A program made the position numbers and the translations under genes. From Austropuccinia psidii (Eukaryota; Basidiomycota; Pucciniomycetes; Pucciniales; Sphaerophragmiaceae), in the NCBI GenBank assembly GCA_023105745.1, contig JALGQZ010000012.1:42339852-42403851 (forward strand): DNA of 64,000 bases, given 5' to 3'. The notes below the pieces were generated by a model that saw only the letters and a list, made by a program, of their open reading frames with translations, was not told where the DNA came from and made no database searches. Every line of letters begins with the position of its first letter. Positions within the stretch are counted from its first letter, which is position 1. This document shows positions 1 to 13,082 of the stretch, one piece after another.

Positions 1-510
1 TTTGAGAATAATGATAATTAAGGTCCTCAAGCTGAAAACCACCCTGCACTCAATGAAGCAATACAAAATGAAAATCCTCCCACCTCTCCTTAAAATCTTC
101 AAGAATTTCAAGAAAATGAGAAAATTAAACATGATAAAATGGGTCAAGATATGACTAATATAATTACAGAACCTGAGGCTGAATTTTAAACCTCCACTAA
201 TAAGAAAAAAATATTTTTATCCTGAATTGAAGAGCTTGGAGACTTCTTGAATTATCATTCCAATATTACTCAAGAATCATGGAAAAGAAACCTTGATAAT
301 ATCAATAGTATTTAAAAAAATTGGTCAGAAAATTTACCAACAAATGATTCTGATACATTCCTGCCTTTTGGTATTAAGGTGATCAGTAACTGAGAGCTTA
401 ATATGTCAGCCTGGATTGAGGAGCTTGAAATTTCAGGTGAGTTTTATCCTTGAAAATGATACATGACTCATGTGAAATACATTGCAATATATAGGGTTAG
501 ATTTTTTTAA
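1..510 (+). pseudogene. decayed coding relic of unknown family
   Basis: Frame 1 reads as protein-like sequence (acidic N-terminal part, then a W-I-E-E-L motif that recurs about 60 residues later) but is broken by eight stops at 19, 91, 187, 223, 313, 391, 451 and 457. Four are TAA and four TGA; none is TAG. Each is one C-to-T or G-to-A change from a sense codon such as CAA, CGA or TGG. The 5' end lies outside the window. I do not recognise the family. A mobile-element origin is inferred from the surroundings only. Confidence 0.4.
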
Positions 511-2895
511 TGCAAGAAAAACCAAAGAGGTTTTTAGTGAAAATGCTTTTAATTAGCAAAAACTACAGATAATCTCCCAAAATCTGAACACTCCTTTTTC
601 AAAATGGTTCAGAGAATTTTGTAACCCTCCAATACAATGAAACATTCTTGGGAAAATGTTATGTCTGAATCCATTAGTTTAGTCTCATACAATGTGATTA
701 CACCCAAACCATATGTAGCACCAACAAAAAATACCACAAGTCCTCTGGGACTCAAATTGGGAGCAGTTGAATGCCTTTCCTCCTGATTGAGTAACTCAAA
801 GAAATGTGCAACACAACTTAGTATTGAAGATGGCAGGGCTGACAATGAGATATAAACAAATATCATAAGAACTTGAAGGAACTAATGGATACAGTCATCC
901 ACTTGATTGTGTACAACATAGTAAGTGCACATATGAAGGTCAAAGTCTATGGCATGGAAGGAAAACTCACAATTCTGAAAAGAATGAGGCCATCAAAGAT
1001 CTTTTGGCATGTCAAAAGAATATTGGAATAAATCAGATTTGCTATGGTATATTAGCTGAATTCTGTGTGGCAGGGGTTCATGGTTTGATGTTATGCTCAG
1101 ATGACTAGAGGACAAGCTCAGTGAAAGGGAATTTATCACTAATTGACATTTCTAAAAGATATTCAGAGGGTAAAAAGCTAGTACAGCCAGTTTGGCTATG
1201 TACTAATAAATATATATGTAATTTACTGAATAAGAGTTTCTTCTCATCAGAATCTTTTAACCCCACTGTAGCTCTTAGATTTGAATTTGCATGATGCTTG
1301 TTATTCAAATTTAGTGATGCCTGGGTGGAGAAGTGGGGATTTGGTTCAAATGAAGAGTTAACATTGACTGCACCCAGGTCAGCTAAAATTACAACCAGGA
1401 TTGACCAGTTTTAAATTAGCTTTGAATCATATATATTGGAATTTAGTTTTATAAATTAATTGATGAATTTAATAATTGCTACTATGTATCCTACTTTGGA
1501 TCCTTAGGATAAATTTGAATAATAAAAGAAAATTGTATGGTGGAATGCCTTTGTACAACATAGAAAATTTTCTGATATGACACAAAGTCAGTTGAGAAGT
1601 TATGCCCACAATGACCACACACAGGGGCATTGTGGGAAGTGAATATTTTCACCTCCAGCTGATAATGGGCCAAACTGGCCCATTTTTCTCAAAACAAATC
1701 CATGGGAAAGTGCAGGACAGGCAGGATCAGTCACCCACAGCCAGGTGCACTAAGAAATGTCCATGGGTCACATGTTCCACTTGTGCTTTCTTGCAACATT
1801 CAAGATGGTTTGATTTGAGACTCATTTAATGGGAAAATAAATCTGTGAAATTTAATAATGCAGTATCCATTTCAGCTGATTTGGTTCAAGTACTTGAGAT
1901 CACCAATTTTTAAAAGTCAAAAAAAAACCATCACTGACCCAGAAAAAATACAGGTGAAATTAATCATCCACACTACAGTCACTAATCCATTGGTTTCATT
2001 TAATTTTCCTGTGAAAGCATTCCATTCAAAAACAAAGGAAAGGAGCACAAAAGGGAACTTGTGGCAATACAGCATGGGGAGGAAGGAAAGTGTGAGTTTC
2101 TCAGATATTTTCAAGGTATATATCTATACATCCATGGGTTGGAATTCATGTGGCACCCTCATTGGGCCCCATGGAGGAACATTGGCTTTTGTTGGTTTAG
2201 ATCAAGCCAATGCCATGTGGGCTCCAACAGGGAAGTCATGGTTGTGTTCCACATAAACCTCATTGGACATTGGGCACTGTTCATTATGTGGCTTCAAATG
2301 GTAGTCAGAAGTATCTGATATCTTTTCTGCTTCAACACCAAGCGATCCCTCAAGCACTTGTGAATAGTGGCACATACCAAAAGATAAATGAGCCCAAAAC
2401 AACCCAAAGGAATAATTTCATTTCCTCCAGTATAGCAAAAGCACAAATATCAAGGCCAGTATCAGAAAATATAACTAGCAGAGAATTTCAAAGTATTGTG
2501 TCTTTCACTTAAATCAAATGAATTAACTTTGGCCATGTGGCTATTTTCTTTGCAACTGGATTACTCATTTCCCTTGCTGAATTGAGACAATTCACAACAA
2601 TGAATGAGGTTGAAGTCAATAAATGGGATGAATTATCACAATTATTATTTCATAAAAGGAATTGCACAGACCCAATGTCAACAAATGGTGCATTACTCAA
2701 GGATGCTATGTTCACTATTGGGTGGAGCAAATGAAGCAGAAAGAACAAAAAATTTGGTATCTACATAATTCTTAGGAAAATTAAATATGCAAAAGCAGAA
2801 TTTCCAAACAAAGGTGAAAATCTGAGCTTGGTGGGTTGAATTCTTGGTGATAAATTATTTCAAAGGATGAAAGCTTGCTACAAGTAATTAGGGGT
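511..2895. other. gene-free repeat-like sequence
   Basis: Short open frames of 60-130 codons occur on both strands but overlap each other and show no recognisable domain or consistent start. CpG is scarce, as in the mobile elements elsewhere in the window. This is probably old decayed element sequence; I see no supported gene. Confidence 0.4.
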
Positions 2896-3420
2896 CCCCT
2901 CCTTTGCTCAAATAAGCTATGATGCTGAGACTTCTGGAAATCAGGGGGAGTTTGAGTTTGCTTTGGCTCTCACCTTCACCATGAATGGATTTGAGAATTT
3001 GCCTCATGTTTTTAAGGATGAATCATTTTATGCTTTGAGATGGCGGTTTCAAGCTGATAAGAGAATGGCCAAATTCAAATGGATGCTTTAAATTGTTTTA
3101 CTGAGGAAAAATTGATGTTCCCAAATGAGAATTTTTGGATTGACATATCCAAATGAAATAGGCTCATTCAGGTAGTGTGGGCCAGAAGTACATTATTTCA
3201 TTATACTGATCCAGCACAGGAAAATGAAAGCACCACTCAATGCTCAAGCAAGTTAGCAAAAACCGTGGATATTATGAAATTGGACAGGGAGCTGGGTATC
3301 ACATCAGGGATGTTAATATAAGCTCATAGGAATTATGAGAATGAAGGGATTTGAATGCGTGTTTGAATTAGAGGCTTATTGGAAAATAATGGGGTGGTAC
3401 TTTGAAGTACATTATGCACC
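2896..3420 (+). pseudogene. decayed coding relic of unknown family
   Basis: Conceptual translation gives a protein-like stretch from about 2899 to 3091 (including the segment ALRWRFQADKRMAKFKWML), then a frameshift near 3090 and a second stretch to about 3390 with stops at TGA and TAA codons. The compositional quality suggests former coding sequence. I cannot name the family. It may belong to the same decayed element as the relic at the left edge. Confidence 0.3.
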
Positions 3421-3704
3421 AGGATTGAATGGTTTGGAATTTGGGATATAGGGTGGCTCAAATGAAAAGGGGTGGAAATGGCTCATGCACAGTGGCATGC
3501 AACTGTACACTGATTGCTCATATACTGAGTTTATAAATGAAACTCTAACTTGTTTTCAATAATGGGACTAGTTGACCATCCCTAAAAAGAGGAATTACCT
3601 CCCACTATTTTTTGTATGCCTCATTGTTGCAAAATGGGGCATACAAGACCTGCAGAGGATTGGGGTCATATGCATGTACTTTATCCCTGCACCTCACATG
3701 CATG

Positions 3705-4024
3705 TCCAGGAACCCTGCGCTTCATGCACCAATTCTCCTTATGGTCCAGTATACCTGCCTGTCATACACAAATACTTCCACATGTCTAGTATACCTGCAC
3801 TTCACACAAAAATCCTTACACATGTCAAGGATCCCAGCACTTCACAGGCAAAAACTTACACATGTGTAGTATACCTCTGCTTCACACGCAAATCCTTACA
3901 AATGTTCAGGATCCAGGCACTTCACATAAAAATCCTTATTCCTGTCCAGGAGCCCAGATCTTCAAATTCAAATCCTTATACCTGTCCAGGATCCCAGATT
4001 TTCACACACAAATTGTTATTTATT
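3705..4024 (+). repeat. tandem array, 40-bp unit x 8
   Basis: Eight successive units start at 3705, 3745, 3785, 3825, 3865, 3905, 3945 and 3985, with no length variation. A typical unit begins TCCAGGATCCCAGCACTTCA and ends with a CTTACACATG-like tail. Units differ by substitutions only. Because 40 is not a multiple of three, a three-unit (120 bp) super-period would be needed to keep a protein repeat in phase. One frame stays open across the array (3572-4069), but I regard that as a consequence of the unit rather than proof of a gene. Confidence 0.85.
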
Positions 4025-4075
4025 TCAGATGAAATGTGTGTGGCCTTAGTACTGGCAATGACTCATTAATCTCAG

Positions 4076-5715
4076 GTGTATTCCTCACATGCACGGAGAC
4101 CCAGGTTTTTTACAATTAATATCTCAAACAATATAGGCGCATGGATGCAGAAAATTCAGAAAGCATTAATGATGACTATTTTTACATTTTATGCAAAAGA
4201 GGTTCAGACAAAAAAATTCTTATTCAAGAATTTTGTGGGCCTCTCAAAAACATTATTCTCAAGAAAATGGTGATTTTCACCATTGAGAACATAAGAAAAC
4301 ACATTTGGCCAAAAAATAAGACAAAGTTAAGATTTTGGTCTTTCATTACAACTTTTTTGTTTAAGAGAGTGTATTATACAAGAACACAAAGTGAAAGAAC
4401 TACTAAGACTAAATCTTCTTAAATATCTTCATTTTTGAAGAAACTTAGAAACAATTGCTGTTATTTGCTCCTTCAGATAGGACTCCAATATGCTTACAAG
4501 GTGGGAGTTTAGTTCCTTTCAGAAGTCCCAGTGCATCTCATTTCAATGGGTGGCATCCACAAAGGGAATGATGTGGAGAAAATTTTGATGTTCCAACAAG
4601 ACTTAGTTAATATATTTGTGGACCATTACTTGAGGAATAATGAGGGTAATGAGGGTGGGTTGCAAGTCAGTGAATAACTTCAGAGCCTCATCATGGGATT
4701 GAGGAATGCCTTGCACCAGGGGGAGGAGGGAATCAGGTTCTTAGAGGCAATGGGAGGGATTTTGAAGGAATTTTGGAAGAGGGAACAGGAGGGGGAGGGG
4801 TGGATCTGACCAGCATATTGTCAAGGATGATGAAAGAGTGGGGAGTGGCAGGATGAGGGGTTAGGGAATGTTGGGAATGGTAATTTAAGTGGAAAATTAG
4901 ACTTACCAAAAGGATCCTCTGTTCATTGCATCAGAGCCACTGAAAATTCAGGCTCACAAGTAGAATTGATCTCAGTTGGTGGTAATTGAGAAGCTGAGCC
5001 TTCACTCAGGTCTGGAATAGGTGGGGTGGGGGTGCAAATGGGTGGCTCATTCTGTTGGGAGGGTTATACAAAAGGAGGGAGAGTAAGTTAACTTACTACA
5101 AAAGTTGAAAGGGGAAAAAGAATATCTTGCTGCTTGCCACAGAATAAGTCCTCCAACCAGTGGGTGCCACTTGTGCCTGGAGTGGGTTGCCACAGAGTTT
5201 TCTTGCAAGGCATACAGGGAATGTGAGAGTATTGTTAAGGGGTATTTGGTGGGTTATATTCTATGGGTCATGATGAAGAGTTGGTATGATTGCATAAAGA
5301 AAAATTATTCAAGGACAAGAAAGAAAACATACTTTAGCGCTTGAACACAATGGGTGACAATAAGCTCAAGTTTGAATGTCCTCTTGCCATTGCCATCCTT
5401 CATTGTACAGATAATCACTTTGCTCTTCTCAAGGAGTGAAGTGACAATTGGATGGTGGAGTGGACAAATTAATACTAAAGGGAACAGGGCTAATCATGTG
5501 GAAGAATTCCCAGAGTCCATTTTCACTCAGGAATAATTTCATCATTGTTTACTATGAACGATTCCTCACAAGGGTGTCTTGCACAGGAACTCATCTGGGC
5601 TTTTGGTTGGAAGGGGTGTGCAATGAACAAACATCTTTTGTGCACTTGTTGGCAAGCATCACAGGCATTAGTTATTGTGGAGGAGTGGATTCAGGGGATA
5701 CCCTGAGAGCATAAA
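4076..5715 (+). pseudogene. degenerate coding-like region, unidentified
   Basis: Plus-strand frames between about 4530 and 5710 give protein-like segments separated by stops and frameshifts. One at 5105-5344 has several cysteines (C-x2-C, then C-x5-C) that faintly recall the cysteine cluster of the chromovirus antisense gene, but the pattern is incomplete. No catalytic motif is visible. It is best described as decayed sequence of unknown origin. Confidence 0.25.
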
Positions 5716-7449
5716 ATGCACAAAATCTAGAAAAACATATCATGTTAACATCAGAATGGAGAGTTGTAAGTCAGGCAAAATGTTATATGTAAAATGAATA
5801 TGAAAATTGAGATTTAAGTACAATAATGAAGTGCAAGTAGTGACTTTTGAGAAGTCTGAAAAAAAGTCATAAAGAAGATTTAGTATTAATAGAGGAACAT
5901 AAGATCTACAAAAGTTTTAAATTGAGAAGATGACCCACAATGTAGATAGAAGAGGATTTCAGGAAATATATCTGGAAAAATAATATAGGAATAGGGAAGG
6001 GGAGTGGTTAGTTTAGTACAATTGAAGGAAGAAGAAGTGTGTGAAAAGTGAAACACACACACAGATATGAGTTGCGGGTGAAGTAGGAGAGGAAAAAAGA
6101 GAAGTGTGTGCTGGGTGAAGATGGTATTTTATACCATGTTGAATCTGGGCTGTTTGCAGAAGTCACAACACCCTCTGTAGGCTCAGCTTCAAGGCTAGTT
6201 GGGGTCATGGGATCTCATTTAGAGCTGGTGCTGTGGAAGACAAGGAAATGTCCATGTGAGGCTGGGCAACAAAGGATTTCCAACTCAGTATAACAATTGA
6301 TTCAATTGTTATACTCATTTGGATCCCCTGTTTTGTGTTAAAAAGCCACACAATATCCCAGAGTGATTTCCTGAGGGCATTGTTGAATGTGCAAAGTGGC
6401 TGCAATCCAAAACTTCACTATGCATAAAATTACATGGTACATTTGGTCATAGGTCACTGATGCAAGCATACCACCACTGTGGCTGGGTGATAAAATTTGA
6501 AAAAAGGGTGTAGAGGCTGTATGACAAGTGACTACAGCATTAGCTTGGGTTGGCCCATTGTGCAGGTGTGCTTTGGTATCATAATTTAAATTCTCAGTAG
6601 CTGAATATTTGAATTACAAAGCTGCGGAACTATTTCTGGAACAATATCAAATGCTCCCTTGCAGAGCTATTGGGATACCATCTTAGTAGGCATGCAATCT
6701 GAGCATTTGGCACAACTTGGGGAGAGATTTTTTCCAGGCTGAGAATTTCACACACTTTTCTCCACTTAACAGCAGTGGGCTTTCCAATAAACTATTGCAA
6801 AAATCATGGCAACAATGGTATTCCAAAAATCTTCCTGTGGAGCTTTTAGCACTCCATTGGGAAATGCATACATACTGAGCTTGCAGGTGAAATTCAGGAG
6901 ATTCAGGTAGCTGAGATTTTGGCACACCATCAAAACATATGCAACCAATTGGAATTTTGATAAAAGACTGTAATATGCATGCACTCTGAACTATTATTAC
7001 ACAAGCATAAACTTTAGATCAGCTGACATTTTAGTGTGTACACAATTGGGGGAAGCTTCAGGGCTGAGAAAATGCTGAAATACCACTGAGGAATTGACAC
7101 AAATTTCTCAAATGCATCATTTTGATGCACCTTTCTTGAGAACTCTCACTAACTTCCACATATATGCTGAATTCGGCCAGCTCATGCTGATGAATGATAA
7201 GGGTCATACGCAAAACATGGACTCACTCTGGTGTCAAGGCCTGAGGAAACTATGACTAGCACCCACTTGTGATCAATGAAGCAAGATATTGTTTTGTGGG
7301 CACACACATTCACATGCACCCCACCATGTGTCATATTCAGGAAATTGTTGCATACATTGCAGAACTTTGGGGGCCTGTATTCCATTCAACAATTTGCTTG
7401 TATGGGTGGCCAAATTCACCACAGAGGCTCACAGGCATCAAGGAGAATA
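5716..7449. other. gene-free sequence
   Basis: Only short, overlapping, low-quality open frames are present. I find no domain, long repeat or structural RNA. Confidence 0.4.
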
Positions 7450-7870
7450 CCTGAGGCCAATCTGCATTAATTATTTACATTCTCATACAAAATAGTGTCA
7501 AACCTGCATGTAAGTTAATCACAGGTCATGCCCAGCACCCCTTGATCAACCTACCCATTTACCCTTGCAATCCCAGTAGGCATGAGTCCACAAGTGCCAT
7601 CAAGCATGAAAAAATCTCATTTTACATGGCATTACCATCTTGCAGGGAACACATTCCTCCATGCGCATTGTCAAATAAACCACAGATTCTGATATGGGTG
7701 AGCATCACATCTGAGGCCAATCTGTGTGGATTGGTTATTCCCTCAGACATCATAGCTTTCAAGACCGGAGATCAACCTTGTACTTGAGTTATAACCAGCA
7801 CCCCTTGATCAACTTCCACATTCACCCCTGAAATCCTTGTAGGCATTAGTACACAAGTATTTCCACCCAC
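7450..7870. repeat. imperfect tandem duplication, ~262-bp period
   Basis: The block CCAGCACCCCTTGATCAAC occurs exactly at 7532 and again at 7795, and TGAGGCCAATCTG occurs near 7451 and 7711. Order and spacing are kept, so this is an old diverged duplication of about 260 bp. No coding content was recognised in it. Confidence 0.6.
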
Positions 7871-8566
7871 AACAGATCCCATATTTGGTGGCATGACACC
7901 ATACATAACTCACACCAACTGACACAAAATGATCCCCACAGTCAAACCTTCATTTCCACTGCCACCATTGCACTGTAGGTTACTGCACCACAATTAACCT
8001 TTGAAAGAGTAATTTACTGTTCTCTATCACAACAGAAAACATGGCTCCATGTCACCATCAGAAGCTTCATGTATAGTTTCATACCACCGTAAATAAAGTT
8101 CTTATATCCCATCACATTCTTGATAACTCAATGTGAACCTTGGTAAATCCATCCTCAGGTAATATTCCTCATAGTCAGAAGTCATATCAGCACACCCACA
8201 TTTTCTCCACCTTTCCTGGATATATTCCCCAAATTAGATATGAAAATTAGAAATACCATTGGCCCATGATTCAAAACACTATTAATGTAACAACAGGCCA
8301 CCCCCTTTTGAACCATTTCTGTCTCTCATATAATGTCCTCCAGCTAACATTTTTGCTCTTTATTACCTTTAGCTGAACCTTACTAATCATATTATTTCCT
8401 ACTTTCCCCAATTAATTCATAATATTCAAAATTACAACCCTTTCATAATCACTTTGCACTGGGATGATTAATATTTGTATTTTAGTTAATAGCAATATAC
8501 CCTTATCTAGTGTTAATTACCACTTAGCTTCTTGGATTATCCTATGGAACAAGCAACATAATCCAT

Positions 8567-10720
8567 TTGCTTATCTTCCCAAATAAGCTGAACCCTATTG
8601 GCTCTTTCCCTGAAACTATTTGTAAAATGTTGATACCATTTCTTGGGGCAACACAAACTTTCATGAACTGTGGTTGTGGTAAGGAATGGATTGAAAATTT
8701 CCAATCCAATCCTAATCAAAAATTATTTGTTGAGGGTGTATTGATGACTGATCAGAATGATCCTTACTCATACCAACAACCTAATCTTGAATTGATGCTC
8801 TTCACATGGTATCCAAAAATTCTATTTATTTTTGAAAGTTTCAGAAAAAAGACTTGAAGCTTAAAATGCCTACAGAATATTATTGTAATTCTCATAGTCA
8901 ATGTAAAATGTTTACTCCCACATCTCCTGCTTCAATCTTGAACCTACCCTTGTATCCAGCTGTCTATTATTTGTCATCCAAGCAAAACCTAATACAATTA
9001 CCCAGTGGATCAGACATTCCCATTATGACCCCTCCCCATTCCATGATTAAACCCCCTCCTCCCTCATCAAAAAAATGGACTAGCTTTTCTCTGGGATCAA
9101 GAAATACCCAATGGAAAATCTTCCAGTAACTTTTGGGCCACCTCACCCCCTCAATCCAATTTAATACAAGGCACATAACTACAAAGAAGGTTTTCAGCTC
9201 ATTTGCATCCCTTTTGCCCAATAGCCCTCTTGGTGTACTGTATGTGGATGATATGGGATTAGGTAAAACCATTCAGGCCATTGCACTAACTAATGCCTAC
9301 AAGGAGGGGGTAATTATCAACCCCCAATGCTCCACACCAATCATTATCATCTGGAAACCTTGCTTAATTACCAAATGGAAGTCAGAAATATCCAAGCATG
9401 CTCAGCCTGGAGTTCTGCAGGCCAACTTCTACCATTGCCCCACTTGTCACCCAATATCTGAGGCCAACATCTTACAATGTGATATCATCATCACTTCTTA
9501 CAATACTATCACAAAAGAATTTAAACAGAAAACCCTCCTACTAATTCATTTTCCAAATCAAATTGCATCATATAATTTTTGATGGAGCACAGTGAGTGTC
9601 TTATCTTTAAACATATAAAATGAGCTATTATATCCAATACCCTATCCCAAATGTTGGAGGTATATAAACTCTCAATACATGTCCAATTGCCATGCCATTA
9701 ATAGCCTGAGTTCATACCATTGAATCTGTTTGATGGGGATACCCATTCAAAACACCATTTATGACCTTTTGGGAATAATATCATTCATCACCCAACCCCA
9801 GAGCTCAGATCAAGAGAATTGGTCATTTTTCATCCTGAATGGTCTTCACAAAGGTGGCAATGATATTTTGCATTTGGAATTGCACCACACCAAAACCACA
9901 CATCTCCAATCACTCACCATGAACTTCTCCAACTTAACCTGATAATGCATAGATAATATTATGCATTTTACAAAGAATTCCTCTAATTGAAAAAAAAGAA
10001 CCAGGGGAATTTTTCAGAAGTATTAAGAAGCTCCAGAAATTTTGTAACCATCATATAATGCTTGACACAATGGCAGATCCCAATTTGGAAGACCATGAGG
10101 GAGGGAGCATTCTGAATAACTCAAAAATAATGCAAACTATTGTTGATGTGGAAAGATGCATTATGAGTAGTAAAATTGAACACCTCCTCAAAATCTTACT
10201 GAAGAACACAAAATCAAGCTGTGGACCATCCAAGTTGGTTGTTTACTCACAATGGACCCAATTCCTTCATTTGAGAGTAAATTTTCATTTGAATCCATTT
10301 CCAATTAAATCAATCTGAAAACATTTTTTTGGTAGAATTTGTATTGTACTTTCCCATCACTCTCTCCTTTCAGCACCTATTTATGGAACAATTATGGGAA
10401 GAGGCCAGGAGAAGGCTGTGGAGGAATTCTTCAGGAATTCTGAATGTGAAGTACTCATTGAATACATTTCCACAGCTGGAACAGGCCTCAAAATCACTCA
10501 TTTTAATATTGTCTATTTATGGTGAGGCAAGCCCCAAAATTCCACCAAAGTTTTCTGACACTGACATCTACCTTTTCAGGAGCCCAATTTGAATCCAGGA
10601 ATTGAGGCTCAGGCTATTTATTGACTCCATTGTATAGGCCAACAGCAACCCATGAAGGTTATTCACTATATCACTCCTAATTCAGTTGAGGTCAACATGC
10701 AGAAGGTACCTTTCAAGCTC
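8567..10720 (+). pseudogene. SNF2-family ATPase/helicase (RAD5/HLTF-like) relic
   Basis: Helicase motifs appear in order. Motif I is DDMGLGKTIQAIAL (about 9250-9290). The Walker B region is degenerate, reading DGAQ instead of DEAH (about 9581). G-x-PIQN follows near 9735, KLVVYSQWTQFL near 10230, and an S-T-A-G-T-G-L-K block near 10470. A QAI-x3-H-x-IGQQQP motif VI near 10605-10640 has an altered arginine. The family remodels chromatin or repairs DNA using ATP. This copy is dead: frameshifts near 8850 and between later blocks, a TAA at 9127-9129, and a lost acidic residue in Walker B. Introns with GT..AG ends are still visible at 10277-10373 and 10522-10579, so it descends from a spliced gene, not a processed copy. 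Confidence 0.75.
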
Positions 10721-11099
10721 ATCTGTGTCACTGATAATATTACTATTCTTAAATCTTGTTCCATGGGAATCTTATATTCAATTTAAAAATGGTTCCAAGA
10801 AAAAAAAAATTAACTGTGTGACCTTCCTGATATTATATAATTTGTGTTTGACAAAGTTGATTACTCCTTTTCACCCCATCACAGGTCCACAATTATAAAC
10901 ACCCTGAGCTGTATTAACCTTCTTCAATATCTCCTCAATGAAAATGAGCAATAGACACATATTGATAAGGGACACAATAGTAAAGTACATGAAAAATAAT
11001 ATTGTTTATATTCTAATTTAGTTATCAGCTCTTTGCATTTAAGAAATAATAATCAGATTTTATTACACCCACAAAAGCTCCATATGTCAATGTGCTATA

Positions 11100-13082
11100 C
11101 ATTTATTTTTCTAACTTATTGCAGAGCATCCCCATTCATGCCAATAACCGGAATGTCAAGTATCTTGAGGGAAAGAGTCTGCATCTTACTAAAACTTTTG
11201 AGCCAATCATGATCAAATACCTGAAAAGATAACCCTTCAGGAATATCACCATCATCTATTAATTGTAATTCTGGTAATCTATCAATAGTTTTTGGACCCT
11301 TTTTTAATACAATTAAAAAACTCTATATGTCTATCAATTTTTAATACTAACTCATTAAATAAGCGTGAAAGCCAGCATAAGCCCAATTTGTGGTAAACTT
11401 GACAACCATTTGCCACTACCTCCTCAGTATCTTAACATACTCAAGGGTCATTGAATTGTGATGCTAAAATGGAAAATTTAGCAATATCACACGATTCATG
11501 ATGGCACTCACAGGTCTGCACATAATCAATTAGATTCTCATAAGAATTATTTCACAAATTAGAAAAACATAATATGACTCACCCTTTGACATATCTTTGT
11601 AAGCCTTTGATTATCCTTCTTTTTACCAAATATTCTGCATCCTTTTAAATTGACTTCCATTCTCTTTTCAAATAAGACAAATATTGCTCCATTGAAACTG
11701 CAACAACACCATAGTTATGATGATCTTTGTTCAACCAGTAATGATTATACTCTGTTCTGACAAGTGCCAGTAGGAAGGTACAGTAAAGCACCATGGACAT
11801 CAACTTGTGGAACAGATGTTGCAACAAGCTCTCCCAGTCCCAAGTGAATCACATCAGTTTTATCTTGTGGAGCTCATTTTGGCAGTAGCTTTGGAAACTC
11901 TGATACTTCACTTGTTCTGATTGCTCATTGAAAAAATCTTTGGGAACATATCTGAGATGACCAGCAACTTTAATTAAAATTTCACCCTCTTCTGTGCTGG
12001 GTGGTGCTGGTAGTGAGGAGAAATCCTTATCCTTAACTTTGAGTAGGAACAGCCAATGAGCCTGTACAGCTTATCTCATCCCATGGACACTATCAGGAAG
12101 TTCTTCTTTCAGCCATCTTTTTTGCTCCTTCTGGCTCACACATTTTGCCACATTGTGAGCTTTTAAAGCCTGGTTCCTTTGCTGTCTCATCTTGGATTGA
12201 TAGAGAATACTATGGGAGAGGGGATTTGAGGGTGGGCAAACACATTATTTTCCTGAGTTCCCTCCTCATTTTCCATGAAATTATCCCTTGTTGGTCCATA
12301 ATTTGTTTCACTTTAAGTCAGAGACATGTTCTCATCCTCATCATCCACAATTTTTTCTCTCAATGAAGTGGCATGACCTGTTCTTGGTTTGGAGGCATAT
12401 GGATGATAACATCCAGTGACATTTTCTTTATGGACCAGAGGTGAGGATTTATAAAACTCATCACCTGCTGTGCAAATAATCAGTGAAGAATTCAAAAAAT
12501 TCATAAAGACTTAACATACTCACTATCTTCAATTGGCTCCTGAGATCGGAGTGTCTTGCCTTTAGGTGCCATATCTAAACAAAGAAAGAAATGTATCAGA
12601 TTGTGAAAATAGGATATATTCCAAAATTAAAATGACTTACTTTGATTAAGCTTCAATCCAGGATTCTCCTCCAAAAGACCACTCTGAGTAACACTTTCCA
12701 AACGTCTTTTTTTTTGCCCACCACCAACCCGTTTTTAATGGCCAAAATGATCCAGAGATCCTGATGTAATATTGAGCAATGGCTGTTTAATTTTCCCAAA
12801 AGGTTTCTGGGACTCCACAGGATTCCAGCAAGGATTGAGGAGGAAGTAACTTGGAAATTTCAATTGTGGATTAGCCTTTGATAAAATTTCTGGTGTGCTT
12901 CCTGGTCCCTCAGACACATAAATTTGTGTATCAGTGGGATTTGGGGGAATTGGAGTGACAGAAATATTTGGTATTTTCCAAGTGGTTGAAGTTTGAGATG
13001 TGGCATTTCCCACATCAATGTTGAGACTTGATATGTTCATCAAGGATGCAATAGGGGCTGTTAGGGGAATGTTGGGACTCAT
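11100..13082 (-). pseudogene. decayed spliced gene, unidentified
   Basis: The minus strand reads from an open 5' exon (ATG at 13082, Ser/Thr/Pro/Asn-rich, 115 codons to a stop) into segments that retain splice signals. An intron at 12575-12640 has a GTAAGT donor and TTTAG acceptor. A small exon at 12524-12574 starts with an ATG after the acceptor and ends at a GTGAGT donor. Further down, protein-like segments continue to about 11580, including an uninterrupted stretch at 11645-11827, broken by many stops. I do not recognise the product. It lies between the SNF2 relic and the Tnp2 relic, which suggests all three could be passengers of one old element. Confidence 0.4.

Noticed and set aside
3572..4069. 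165-codon open frame across the 40-bp array
   Set aside because: Openness follows from the repeat unit lacking stops in that phase; no start context, signal peptide or domain supports a gene.
5105..5344. Cysteine-containing frame that might be another zinc-cluster protein
   Set aside because: The CX2CX6C spacing is not met and the reading frame is short and flanked by stops; kept only as part of a decayed region.
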